Assembly: GCF_910592395.1 (NCBI RefSeq)
Contig: NC_088314.1
Location: 6,448,001 to 6,512,000 of the forward strand
DNA from: Lineus longissimus
Taxonomy: Eukaryota; Nemertea; Pilidiophora; Heteronemertea; Lineidae
Reading direction: 5' to 3'
Length of the DNA stretch: 64,000 bases
Shown in pieces: positions 33,650-64,000 of the stretch (positions within the stretch are counted from its first letter, which is position 1; the number at the start of each line of letters is the position of its first letter). The notes under the pieces are model-generated. The model worked only from the letters and a program-made list of their open reading frames with translations, was not told where the DNA came from and ran no database searches. The translations under genes were made by a program, and so were the position numbers.

Positions 33650-34225
33650 CGACGAGTCAACATCCGATGCCGAAATGATCATCTCCAGACCTATCAGCAC
33701 CTGATGCAAAATGACCATCTTGAGATCAATCCGAATATGACACCAAAATAACCACTTCAGATTAAATCAGCATCTGACACCAATGTGATCATCTCTAGAC
33801 CAATCAGCATCTGCATCCAAAATCTCTTGGCCAATAAGCACCTGATGTCAAATTGATCATCTCTAGACCAGTCAACACCTGGTGCACAAATGTGACCCGT
33901 CACAGCGAAACCAGGCGCTTGTCGCACAGAGGATGAGCCTAAATGACACCAGGAGATAATGGAAGAAATTGATATGCTCCTATTTCACAAATGGCAGACA
34001 ACAGAGAAATGAACAAACAGTCCGTCTCAACCTACCAAGCTCAGAGCGACATGCGCCTGGTTTTGCTGTGACGGTTCACAAATGATGATCCCCAGACCAC
34101 ATAATTGACGTCTGATGCCAAAATGGCCATATCCAGACCAATCAACATCTGATGCCAAATTGTCACTCCACCAGTCATCTGATGCCAAAATGATCATCGC
34201 TAGATCATTTGGCATCCGATGCCAA
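33650..34225. repeat. Degenerate about 40-45-bp tandem repeat
   Basis: Diverged units share CATCTCTAGACCAATCAGCA and CTGATGCCAAAATGATC. The array is split by the inverted-repeat element at 33891-34080. It lies just downstream of the creatine kinase stop, probably in its 3' UTR. Confidence 0.75.
33891..34080. mobile_element. 190-bp MITE with about 35-bp terminal inverted repeats
   Basis: The left end TGTGACCCGTCACAGCGAAA and right end (read inverted) TGTGAACCGTCACAGCAAAA continue as ACCAGGCGC(T/A)TGTCGC, about 32 of 35 positions matching. It has no coding capacity. It interrupts the degenerate tandem repeat. A clear target-site duplication is not visible (flanks ACAAA and AATGA). Confidence 0.8.
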
Positions 34226-37200
34226 AATAAACAACGTAAAAACACTGTATACTGATTTCATTTTATTTCATTATTGTCTCATATGACAGTTTACAATGAG
34301 AAGTAAGGATGGAATGAGGCAATAACAGTTACAGGTGAAAACCATCCCACTTGATGTGGGGTGAATATGGTATTCACGTTATCATCAAACTCGCTTAACA
34401 ATTTGAATCGGAGGCTTTATTTCAGGCAGACATTCAACCTTTTTCATTTTGGAAAGAATTCACGATCTGCTTATTCAGGTGACCCTTTAATCAGTTATTG
34501 GGTTGGTTCTTTAAGCAACTGTCCTCCTGGTTCAAAGTGTCAAGAGGATGAGAATCTCATCAACACTAGAGTATAAACACAAACTTATGATGACAAATCA
34601 TACACATGCATTCCGACGGCCATTCAATGAGACCTTGGAATATCAATCTAGGCGACTGGTTTAGATGCAATGGATATAGATTCAAACTTTGTTTCATGGG
34701 CCTAGCTAGGAATTTCAAAGGGATGACATTTTTATCAATTGTTCTGCTTCTGATTAAAGAATATTACCGTACATGCAGGCTTGATTTGGAACAACTATTC
34801 GCCTGTCGGGATTTTCCATCCCGCACTGGATATGCCCATGTGTTTGATTATTTCGATATTTCATCGTCATTGACTTTATAAATGGATGGTGATAGATTAT
34901 CCATAAGATACAAGAAAGCAAAACTTCATTCACTTCAAGTTGAAAAGAAACATCATTACTTTTAGAGAAGGTTGAGTCCTGATTTGACAAAGGTAAGTAC
35001 TGGCTTTTGTCATTGTGAAATGCACTTGACCCAGGTAAGTACTAGATGTTGTCATTGTGAATTGCAGTTGACCCAAAATGATAGTTTCAATGACCAAAGC
35101 TACAACAGTCATCCTTTGCATAAAAAGTCGCAATTTCTCGGATAGCCTAGCCCCCCTCCATCTAATACCAGACTCTTTTACCATTAGAGTGAATTCATGA
35201 CTTGGTAGAATCACTCACATCTTATCACAAATATTCCTTTCTGACCCGTACAAACTTCACAAATTAGTTACATATGCTTTTCATCTGTTAGATTTATACT
35301 GCACACAAGCATCTGAGCTGAACTATATATATAGTTAAAATCCCAAAGTTTGACTTACATATGCAATGCCTACATAATACCTTACCCATGGCTTGAGACC
35401 TATTTATAAATCATCTGAGAAACACACAAAGTCTTTTTCGTTAAACCTACAATTAAAACCATCTCTAACATATGCCAATTAACCCCTTTTATTGAACTTT
35501 ACTACTATTATATGCAGAGAAAATGAGGTAATGGAACATCAGCCCCGATTTCAAAAATGGACCACATCTTTTTTAACAGGTCAGATTTCATCAATCGGGG
35601 ATGATAGCCACCAAAGGGTTAAAATTCATATACTGGCCTTTAGATGGAACCAAATATGGATTAATAAATACTTGATGGAACCAATTTTTAGGATGCAGGA
35701 ACTACTCGTAGGGTAGATCTTTGTGCTATTAAAAATGTTTGGTAATCAAAGTTATTCAAGTCATCAATAACCCAATGTCTAAGAATGATGAGTTTACTTC
35801 GGTAGATTTTTCCGATAGTTCTGTTATTGCTGAGATCTAGAACTTTCAACCAACTAAAAGCAACTGAGGTAAATGTACTGAATTATGGCCAACATTCTCT
35901 TGTTACTTTATCACATTATTTCACAACCTTCTGCAACTCAAATGCTTAAAACTCGTAGTACTCATTACTTGCTTGAAAAAAACATATTACTGAAAGTTTA
36001 GCAGCTGTATCCAGTATTGTACATTTAATTCTTCATAACCCTTCCCCCCTCCCCCCCCCCGCCAATCACTCGTTCAATTTGAATCACTCAGGGGAACTAT
36101 AGTCAGTCAGGAGAGTGAGAACTGCTTTAATAACACACATTCATGCCATACAAATCTACCACAGACCAGAGTTCGACCGTGAACAGCCGTCAGGATAAAT
36201 TTGACCAGAGCATTTTTTGGCATTTTTCACTCGTCCTTCATCTTCAAATATAAAATAATAATAATGACCCAAAACTTTCCTAACACAAGACATTTCTCAA
36301 TTTTTCTCATGCAATAGTCACTTTAGAATTTGGACATTCTACAATGTCGAAATCAATTGCTTACTTTTTTTAGGTTTTCAACCAATTTTGTAACACTGTC
36401 CAAGATAATAATGCGCAGGTGCCCTCACCTCCTGTAGGCAATGACCTCACAAACCTTTTCGTGTTCGAAGTCAATATTCACATTTTTAAGTTTCAATTTC
36501 TGGATACAAAGCTGTAGGGGGTGATCACTTAGGACATACTGACAATTTTTCATTACTACCTCACCCCTTTACAAACATCCCCCCGCTAACGTGCCCCTCA
36601 CCGCCTGGGACAACACCTTCATACAAAGTATATTCTACAGTGTACGATAACAATACTTTCTGAAATCGCATGATGTGGTGCTACCTATTGACAATAAGCA
36701 ATAACAAGAGTTAGAAATGCACCGAAATATATCTGTGACCAGCAAGGTGCGTCTATTGTTATTTCAATACCTAGAGCTACTAACTCACAATCATCGAAGG
36801 AATTAGTATCTTATTCATACTTTAGATGGCACCACTGTAGCATCTCCGCTCAAAAACTTCAAAATAAATACTTTTTCAACCTCTTTTTCACCTTAAGTTT
36901 GCTACACACTAAGTACAAGGACCTGTACATGATTGAATAGCAAACATAGGGTGAAATGAACTTCACAACTTGTGCAAAGACAAACCTCAAACTAGTGTAG
37001 TGTAGTTCGCAATTTGGTCATAAACCTAGACCACCTCGCTACTAACTACATCAGCGATGATCTCATTGACCACAATGAACAGCATATGCAATTTATTACG
37101 TTTTGTAAGGCATACGCAATCATGCTTCATCAGTACGACATTAGGAGCCGCAGTGATATGCATCATACACCGCGCGGCAAAACCAGCCATCACAGCGTCG

Positions 37201-37454
37201 CCATAAAACAAATTGATATCGTAACATGGCGATCGTAGAGCATCAAATTTTTAACCACCACTGCTGATTGGTACACAAACATATACATTGTACTAGAATA
37301 TACAGTAATTTGAAATTTGTCTCTTATGGTGGGTGACAAAGTGTGATATTTTGAGAGTCACTGACTGTTGCGACTGTCGTCTCTCCTGGTAGCAGTTCAG
37401 ATGGAAAGTGTTGCATATTTTCATATAATATTGATTTCCTAAGTTGTGTCGCTC

Positions 37455-54661
<17,207 letters not shown>

Positions 54662-57600
54662 TTTTGTGGTTATTCTTTGACAAGTTTGTGAAAAGTTCCA
54701 GCTTCAGAGATACATGAAGTATCACATCAAGTAAGACAGTACCGTCCTATGGTCCAATGGTCCTACCACTTATTGTTCAATAGAATAGTCCGAAAGTTCT
54801 ATCACAAAATGTCAGTGTCTTGGCACATATGATCTTTATATATGTGTGTATAAATGAGTCTAGCTTCCTAGAAGCAACTTGAAAACCTCTTATTTTTAAG
54901 AGATACTATCACAGTCACATGGCCACTTCCACCATAGAAATATACTTTACGAAAACCCACTTTAACTCCGATTTATAAACAGCTAACAAAACAGAAGTCA
55001 CTCAATGTAACACAAGTTCATCCAACATCAGATTCCGTGGTCCATCCATCCAGTGCAAATATAAACAGTGCAAAGTATAGCTTGAGGTGTCCTGATGATG
55101 GTCCCGAGTTCCGATATTCAGCTCCAAAGACAGAATAACGTTTGAGAATACCTTTCTCAATAAACTCTTAAGTATTATAACAAGACTTATAACAAATTCC
55201 TTTCCTCCAGTTCTTGGTGTTCCCTGTCCAATATTTGGTGAACGACTTAGCTGTAGTATCCTACATAAAATGATTAAATCTGGGAATAGAAAATGATCAC
55301 AATCTAGGGCTTTTATCCTTTACTAGTGTTCCTGAAGAGCTGTGCAGAAAATGTCAAACATAACAGATCAATAAGCAACCATATCGCACAGTCATGCACT
55401 ACTTCCTAGGTACCGATGATAAATCAAGGTAATGACCTGTTATAGGTTTATATCCTAAACACAAGTTTGTATGACTGTCAATGACCAATAATACTGTCTA
55501 ATAAATTACTGATTTTTCAGTTATAAGTATTGAAAATGTATAGTTTTCAGTTCCTTGAATTTCTAAAGGTTTTATAAGACTGCTTTTCTTGTTTTGTCAT
55601 ACGATGCCTCTAAAGATAAGAGTCCATTTCCACAACAATGAGCTCCCTTGAACTGTAAACAACTCACACAAGCAGATGACATTACTTCCTTATAAGAAAG
55701 GGTGAAATGGTCCAGAACTTCCCTTAACTGCATAGACGAGGATGGCATTAGTTCAATAAACTATAACACATTTTGTCTACTTTTAACACTAAATACAGCT
55801 ATCCATTTTTTTTGTCGTTGCTGATTTAGATTTGTATTACAGAGCATGTCCAAATAATCAAAACATTGCCTTCCAAATATGAGTAAGTGTTATTTGATTG
55901 ACCTTTAGTTGTGTGCAGAGTATCCGAGTGATAGTCAATTCATTAAAGTTCTGATTGTCCTTTTATGGATATACATTTGCTCTCACACCATGCAGAGAGT
56001 TATGTCCATTGATGAATGTCCAGAAAACAAATCCTGAAGTGCATCATGACACTGCCTTGGAACACTGTAATGGAATTAAAAAACGTTTTTGACAACAGCT
56101 GGGAAAATTGCCAGATTGTGACCAAACAAACAACAACCAAGATGAATGGATCCACACAGAAGGAAAAGACACTACGAAGAGATGACACTATGATATGACC
56201 TATTTACCTCAAAAAATTGTGAGAAAGGGAGTTGTTCTTCACCCTTGCAACATAGGCCTACAACCAAACAACCTGCACTACTTCAAAACGATCAAATCAA
56301 CCATCAAAACAACTCAAAGATCGTTTCAAGTCACTGAAAGAACCTCCGAAACACTCCATAACTAGAGAGCTAAAGGAAATGAAGAACTTCAACAAGCATA
56401 TGGAACTTATACATCGTAAAAATATAGCACTTTGTGGAGGAATTTGACAGCTACCATCAATACTTCTGATTTTGTACTTCATTCTTCAAACACCAGAACA
56501 GAAAACACCACTCATTTCATTCAAAATGAGAAACAATTTCTCTCAATTTACAACAAAAATTCTTTCGCACATCATTAGTTTTGCCAGAAATAAACAGGAA
56601 TCTATCAACTCTTATGAGATATTCCAGCTAAAAACAAATCGATTGGTAGCTGAACTGAGAATGTCAGAGTTGAACAGAAATCTGAGAACAAACGCAAGCA
56701 CAAGAGTGACTCTAGACTCATAAGTCAAACTTGATGGGTTCATGACAAGAAAAGCAATATCGATGACATAAACTTGAAAGTAAAATTTATCTGACAAAGT
56801 ATTAGTACTGTAAATCTGCATACTTTGACATACTGTTGAGAGTTGAAAGATTGCCCAAGGTCACAAGGTCAAAACAGTGATGATCCTCCAAAAGTCAAAC
56901 CCTCGACCTTCTGATTATGAGCCTGGTGCTCTATAACCATTATGCCACTGGTCTTGCGAAAATACAACGCCTGCAAAAATGTAGGTGCTTCAAGTAGCGC
57001 TATGTTGTCATGGGAAGAGTCACCAAGGTGATGCTTCGGCTTCCCAGGGCTTGAAAGCTTCACCAACCCGTATACACCGTTCCCTCAGGAAAAGCATACA
57101 ATTTTCATTATTGATATTAAATACGGAGTTGCCAACAACAGTTGACTGTTTCTAGGAACGGCTCGTCGAACTGAAAAATGATTTGACGCCGGTCCAATCA
57201 ATATTTCTATCTTGGGAATATTCCCCATCATAGATGATATTGGTATACCCCAAGCACATAGTATCTATCCCTAGAAAATCTAAATAATTCAAACACGATC
57301 GATTCGTTGATTGTGTCGCTGATTTGGCAACACTATATCAAATTTTCATTTTGTCTTCACTGATATGTGCCATTATGATAAACCTGAGTCTGTCTACTTC
57401 AGTCAATGGTGTAAAGAACCACTACCTGAAGAGTATCAAAATCTTTACATGGTTCCTAATATGTTGGCTGAAATATGCCTCCTAAAAGATCATCTCTTCT
57501 AACAACGACGGCAGTATTGTGCTGAAAGGCCACCCTCAGCAATAGGAAGGGGGGTTTGTGATCAAAACATAAGGTAATCCAGAGCTGCCCAGAACCGTCA

Positions 57601-60600
57601 AAAAGATCCTTTGACTCCTTGAAAGTGGCCTCTGCTGGTGACTGACCCCTGCAAGAAAATCATGCCTTCATAACAGCAAAAGCAATCACACCAGATAGCG
57701 GTCACCCACAGTCGTGTCAGGATTAACTATCATGACCATAATGCAATTTGGAGCAAAACAGGATGTTGATGACCAAGTCTGCCCACAACAGTCTGCAATT
57801 TTGTTTCTCTGGAAAGAGGTAGCCTACCTTAGAGACAGAGGAAACTGATCCCAAGCAAAGCAATATAGCTTATTAATACCATCATTATTGTGAAGATGGA
57901 AGGAAGATGATACAGGCACTGTAGGAAGATATGAATGGAGATGGAAAAGGCCAAAAGTCATATACATTCTTAAATCAAAGCAGGAAAACCCAAAGGAAAC
58001 CTCTACAATTCATCTTGGCCCCAATATTGCAAGTGAAGGGCACCCTCGGGGTCTACCCTGACATGCAAACCGTCAAAGCAGAGGGAGAAAGTGAGCATGG
58101 ACCTATCATGGTGCATATCTTATCCCTGTCCTTCCAAAAAGGGGTCGAGAGGATGGGCAACGTTGATTGAAACACCATATGTTGGGGGAGAGGGTACCTG
58201 TCCCAACGTCCCGGAACAAAGCTGCCCCAAACCATCAAGGACCATGTCTAAATGATCATAAATCTCAAAGGCCCTACAGATACTCCAGGCCCAATATTCG
58301 ACTCAAACACCTCAGTATATTGGCAACTCGATATTCTATTGATGCCATTGCAGTGAAAAGCATTTCTAGGGTGCTTTCAGGATTTTTGAAGGGCGTTTCT
58401 CGGTAGAGGTAGGCCTGAACCAATTAGGTCAAGATGTGTAAATAGACCAGATGGTAAGCTATTCATAGATGAAGCACGTTCCCAGGGGCCTGCACATCGA
58501 TCGCCAACACATCGGCAAAAGACAGCTCGAGGAAAATGAGAAACTGTTGGCCAATTAAACAAGATTTTTAACATTAACCCCCTCCTATCCCCCTTCCATG
58601 CAGACAAGATGAAAATGCATGGACATGGTCAGGAGGGTAATAAACTGAAGTTACAATTGTAGGCAATCTGAGACCGACCTGGCAAAAAACCACCCCAAAT
58701 CTGAAATAGTCACTAAAGTAGGCTATATACTGGGTCTAAAGGATGTATGTTTGCTTGGCAGAGTTCCATCAGAAGAATTCAAATGCATTATATTACCAAC
58801 CGCCTGTGTTACTGATTCTAAACTGCAACAGGTGATGGAGTTCACTTGAGATACAACATTTTATTACAAATATTGCTGAATTTATGGCACTAAATCCAGG
58901 CCAATATTGGAAAACATTCAATTATGGCAATATAGAATTATGATCGTGTCCAACATCATAAATCTATGTTTGCTCACATGATAATACACAGCTGTTGTGC
59001 CTTTCGATATTAATACAGACATTGATACTCTTGATACTGTAGGTTTAACAAGAAACTTGGAAGCTTACATGTAGGTACATCATTCACTGTACCTATGTGG
59101 CTCAGCCGATATCATTCAAGCAAAAGAAGAAACCACAACAAAGCCTCAGATCACTCCAACAACACTGGTCATTAGAAAACTCCTGAACATTCTTTTCAGA
59201 ACAATCCAGCACTACATACACATCCGAAGAAAAGATGTCAACATGAAATAACGTAACTCAGATATCACAATTACAACTTCAGATAAAAGTTCCAATGTTT
59301 CTTTCAAGAACAGTCCACTACAATCGTGATAATCCTCAAGAATTCTGACTGTCATTATCGAAGCATTAGACAATCCGTTACCATTGAGACATTCCATCAC
59401 CAATGCAACAGGTGGTATCCTACATACAAGACTAGCATGATAACTGGCAGATATCTTCCAAGTACAATCGGCAATTCCAAGCCAAGGCTCAAATCAGGGA
59501 AAACTAACCAGGTCCGCACAAGTGGATAATTGGCAATTGGCAAATACGCCACAAATCCTCAAATACACTATCTACAGCATCCTTCGCAATTGATTCTGGG
59601 TCACGAAAAATCAATCTTCTTTTGTTCACTGGACAATATCATCATACTAAATTGTTATCATGTGATGATCAACATATGCCAGGATGGTGTTTATTACAGG
59701 TTCATCTTAGGACACAATGACGGACCAGTGTGTGACCTGGAGAAGCAGAAGATGCCTTTTGCTACCAGCTAGATAGATCATCTCCACCGGGAAGGTTGGT
59801 TGAACACCTTTTGAATCTACCCCTTGGCAAACTGTGTACGAAAGTTTTCCAAAACAACAGAATGATACGAAGCTGGTGGGATCGATGCATGCCATCACTC
59901 TGTACTTGTCACCTGCAGCCCTCATATCCGACTTGCCGTCTCACATGCCAACCAAATCTCATTATTTGCCGGCTGCCTCTCATCAGAAAGTATTGATCCA
60001 AGTAAAGATGGCAATATTGGTTTACAGTTTGATGCCAACATGAAAGAACGGAAAGGTTAACGTGCAGGATAAGGCTATATAACCAGTAGGGACCTTTTCC
60101 TTGTTTAAAGTCCCTTCTTTGCTCTGCAGAAAAAGAATTACTCAAAACATCACGAATAATGTTAACCAACCCAGATGGTAAACCCCCAATCTGAAATTTT
60201 CACATCAAGTAGCTATGTAGGTACAGCATCGTCAAAATCATGACGACTTCACAAGAGATTTATAATACTTAATCAGTCGCGAACCTCAAATCTCAAAGAA
60301 TAAAGAAATATGTCCACAAGCCAATCAGAAACCAGGATAATATTCGAGAGTTGCTTGAGATAATCGGGTAAAAACATGTCACTTCCGCTTGACAGATAAC
60401 CAGCACCATGCGAAACCTTTACATTACCAGTCGAAGAGGCGAGCAAAATGATTAAAATGAGAATTACAGCCTGATGGCAATGTCGATTACCAAGCGAATC
60501 AGAGCTAAATATAGCTCGATCGATCGTGCTGGCTCTGGTGGTATTTAAACTTACAGAAAGGAAGGAGACGTTATCTCTCTAGAGACTTCATGCAGATATG

Positions 60601-63600
60601 CATCCACCCGCCTTCGTTAGATTGAAGATCACCAAATATTCTTTTTTAAGGATAATCTTTCTTAACTAAGTATAAATGTAATCTTTCTTGCATGTTTTTA
60701 TAAGTGCTTTTTTAAATAAATGATCTTGAATTTCTTAGCTTTTAATCACAGATGATCGACTGAAACTAATGTGAAACAGCTTAATAGCATAATCAACCTT
60801 TGACATTTTTAGTGTCAAAACATATAACTTCCAACTGAGACTTATCCCAGATATGATGCAAATGCAGTACAGCCATCAACTGCTTTAAAGATGTGATGTG
60901 ATAGCTTCTGCTAATTTCAAGAAGAGGCGCATCATTCCCTCCGCAAATAAAACAGGCATGCTCCAGCATCATCATCGAACGTTAGTCAAATAAAGAATAT
61001 CTTCCGAAATACCAGTTGTGGACCAATCTATAATATGATTCCGGTTGCCTAGGATACCAGAAACACCCCTGTGGTGTGGCCAAACGTAGCCTGTGGGAAG
61101 GCAAGCGCATGTCAATATCGTTTTGTTTTTTGTTTTTCTCCGGGAGAAGACGGATGTTGCAGGATTTTAGCAACTTCATAACTGAAACTAGGAGCAAGAG
61201 CTACTGGGGACTCGGCACTGATTTGTATTGATCAAACAATTATAGTTACAGTACAATTATAGTCTATGTGTGCATTTATGTGTACATCAAGGTGTTTTCT
61301 ACACTACAGCGGCTATAATTGTAATGGGACTATAATTGCACCACCTTACCTTACATGTAGTAGATGCCAACATCAAGAACTATGCATTGTTTCAATTCCT
61401 ATTAGGTCGCTGCAGATCCACCAGAATGTTATAAAGGGCTTTGCAGACTTCCTTTATAAACCTATGTCCCTGGTTCTTTTCCAGTGATTTGAACAAACCT
61501 CTTTGGCATAAAATTTTCATTTTTGTGGTTTTGTCTACCAATGCGCAGAAGGTATGTGATAAAAGGCGGTATCATTCCGTGAAACAAATGTCATCTCATC
61601 TTGTATGTCATCCGATCCATATCTATCCTGTACCCAAGGCGTAATATCAGACTCAGTATTATTGAGAAATGGAAATACCTCCAAGTGTCCCCAGGGGTAG
61701 GTATCATATGATATGCTCAATTCAAAGAGTGAGAGTAGGACATTTCAAACAAAAGCAGGATATACATGTCTCACAATAAAGCTGCTGTTGATACCACAGC
61801 TAAAACAGATTACCACGTTTGGAAAGTCTGTGCATGACATGCAATAATAAACGATTGCGACCGATCACCCACCGGCGGCAGAATTTGGCATGCAATTGAA
61901 CCATCTTGTAAGCCCACAATCATTTTCGCATCATAGAACCAAACTGGCTTTATCCTGCAATTCCACGCATCTAAACATAGTCTCAGTTGACGCCAGAAAC
62001 TGCCAATGTTTTTAGATATCAACCATCTTTTATTCATCTCAGATGGCAACAAATTGCCTTGCTCATGCGATTGCTGTACTCTAAATCGAAATATTAAATT
62101 CAATCATCGTGATCATAGCGATCCGAACAGAACATCTGATCAGATGGCTCAGTCTATCAATCAATATATTCATGAAAGATTGCGTATCACTGCGGTGAAA
62201 TGATGTGCCCAGGGGTATATCGTCACAAAGCCTTCAATTTTGATAATAGATCAAAGGTAGAGCATGGCGGTATCAATTTTTACAAGGTTTTAAGTCAGAT
62301 AGATCAGGTAGCTCAGTGGCTTGTCAGGTACATATCGTTCAGGGTTCCCTGTTGCCATTGACTACATGATCCTTTAAGAATCCCCAAGGAATTGTTGGAG
62401 AATTCAAAGGAAAAACCATTTAGTTTCGTGAGACACTGTCTGATTTCACCTATATGTGGGCTAAAGGTGGATGACCTTTTTCTGTAAATGGATCGTGGTA
62501 TAGATGCTATTAGTGATGGTACATGGTTGTAGACCTAGTGTCCAGACAACTGAATGTGTATGACTTCAACTTTAAAGTAAAGTTGGTTGCCACACGGCAA
62601 CTGCAAGGAAATTTAGGTCACATGTTCTCAACAGTCCTCAAGGAGTATGAATTTGTCCGCAGACTTCCAAATCATTTCCAATACACTCAAAAGGGAAGCC
62701 AATAATTCTCGATGACATGCCAAGCAGACCAGTGATTGATAAGCCACTGCGTCTGATTAGTAATGCATTCCTCACAAGGACTAAATCATGGTGATTTGCT
62801 GACCACAAAGTACAGATCGGGCAGTGTGGTCACCACTAGATCGATGTGATAGCTCTTTCCTTCCATCGGCTAGCAGTCCATTATATCCATGATGGAACAG
62901 CGAGGCAACAGGCTCATCCCTATTCATGACAGGCTTGCCGCTGCCCAATAAGATTTGTGGATAACTACCCAAGAGGTCCAGCCATATGCCAGCATGAAAT
63001 TGAAATACAGCTTGGACATTTGGCAACCAACAAATTACCGGCAGCAAGCTCTAGTACCAGAAACAACTGCCTCGGAGACACTGCCATGGAGTGACCACAA
63101 GCTGCTTGGCACAACCATTGGTCAGGGAATTATCCAATTGGACAACTATATCTGTACTGACCAGCCTAATAGCCAAATTATCTGAGGTTGTACGACTGCA
63201 CAGCTCAGATATCATTATACATGACATTCTGAACATGAGCCCCGTCACATCAAGCTCCTAATGTTTGATTCCACTCAGGTGTGACATAATAATTTCCTCC
63301 TCCTACTATTATCCACAAACCATGTTAGCCACCACAGCTAGCCAAGCAAGAAAAGAGACGGAAATTAAGAGTGGAGTGCTTATCTCCTGTATACAAGCGT
63401 CACAGAGGCAGAACATGAGCTTTGAGAAGAACTTATGGACAGAATGGCATTTTGCGTCATCTACAGTACAAGATACCAAACAGAAAGGTTTGTATCCGCG
63501 ACATCAAATTTTGTTGAAATATTGAGAGTTATGGTTGCCATGGCTTCTACAAATAAGTACTTGGCAACAATTAGTTGCAGAAGAAGAGAATCTAGAGTGT

Positions 63601-64000
63601 TGCTTGGAAACAGACAATGACTACTTAATGCTGAACAACACAACCACTGCATCACAGGTAAAGGTTTTGAACAAGTCTTGACAAACTGCTCAGGAGAGAA
63701 ACCAAAGCTTCTTCCACTTTTACATGAACTGCTTCGATCACCTTCATGAAGGACAATGGTATCTATGGATACTCCTTCATATAACCTTCAGGCCAAGAAC
63801 TTTTTTAGTGGCTGTAGTGATACTAGTAAAACAGGATGTAGTGGTGGCAGTTTTTTAAATAGGAAACTGGTTATATGCTTGAAAATATTAACTCTAGTTG
63901 AAAAGGTGAAAGGCTCACCTTCAACCTCTTTTTCTCCGAGACATGCCTAAAACATGCAGTCTAAGGGATGGGAGAAATTTCCTTCGCCTTCAGTCTTTTC
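54662..64000. other. AHCYL upstream region; no gene supported
   Basis: In 9.3 kb I found no exon with family similarity or paired splice signals on either strand. It should include the AHCYL promoter and any untranslated exons. The open frames here (longest about 97 codons) overlap on both strands and lack motifs. Confidence 0.5.

Larger units (their letters stand above)
33311..37454. other. Tail-to-tail spacer with 3' UTRs of creatine kinase and AHCYL
   Basis: No coding exon was found in 4.1 kb. It should contain both 3' UTRs. Candidate plus-strand poly(A) signals are ATTAAA (33761) and AATAAA (34226); minus-strand AATAAA occurs at 34262-34267 and 35488-35493. A short poly-C run lies near 36045-36060. 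Confidence 0.45.

Overview
The window is metazoan nuclear DNA. Its genes are split by GT-AG introns of roughly 0.1-5 kb, intergenic spacers are long, it is AT-rich with several minisatellites and small inverted-repeat elements, and there is no operon structure. The gene set (SHIPPO-repeat ciliary protein, peptide-type class A GPCR, M13 metallopeptidase homologue, mitochondrial-type creatine kinase, AHCYL/IRBIT) fits a marine invertebrate, perhaps a lophotrochozoan or invertebrate deuterostome. I cannot name the species.

Layout: (1) 1998-7035, minus: an 11-exon SHIPPO/STPG-repeat protein of the ODF3/CIMAP kind, 438 aa. (2) 8729-9784, plus: an intronless-CDS rhodopsin-like GPCR, 351 aa, with a probable 5' UTR intron, divergent from gene 1. 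(3) 11563-28134, minus: a neprilysin/ECE-like M13 protein rebuilt from 19 exons that stay in frame (744 aa). Its HExxH and ENIAD zinc motifs are both destroyed, so it should be a pseudoenzyme. (4) 29612-33310, plus: a complete 7-exon mitochondrial-type creatine kinase, 404 aa, divergent from gene 3. (5) 37455-54661, minus: an AHCYL1/2 (IRBIT-family) gene, 14 coding exons and 613 aa in the long form, with two further candidate first exons (46529-46676 and 47888-48041) that end in the same phase. Genes 4 and 5 converge. The last 9.3 kb (54662-64000) shows no gene I can support.

Repeats are concentrated in introns and spacers: a 15-bp minisatellite in head-to-head inverted arms (13240-13526), a 63-bp repeat open on both strands (25727-26165), a 38-39-bp repeat in a creatine kinase intron, two small terminal-inverted-repeat elements (33891-34080, 39167-39557), and three copies of a dispersed element carrying tRNA-like boxes, a CCAAT box and a CRE-like site. 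A possible unrecognised gene sits inside the first M13 intron (24014-24834).

The genes do not form one pathway. Two (SHIPPO protein, mitochondrial-type creatine kinase) are typical of motile cilia or sperm, and the creatine kinase promoter carries an RFX X-box-like site. The GPCR and the M13 protein both belong to families that handle peptides, but nothing in the sequence links them functionally. All exon models come from reading splice signals, phase continuity and family conservation by eye; no search or transcript evidence was available.
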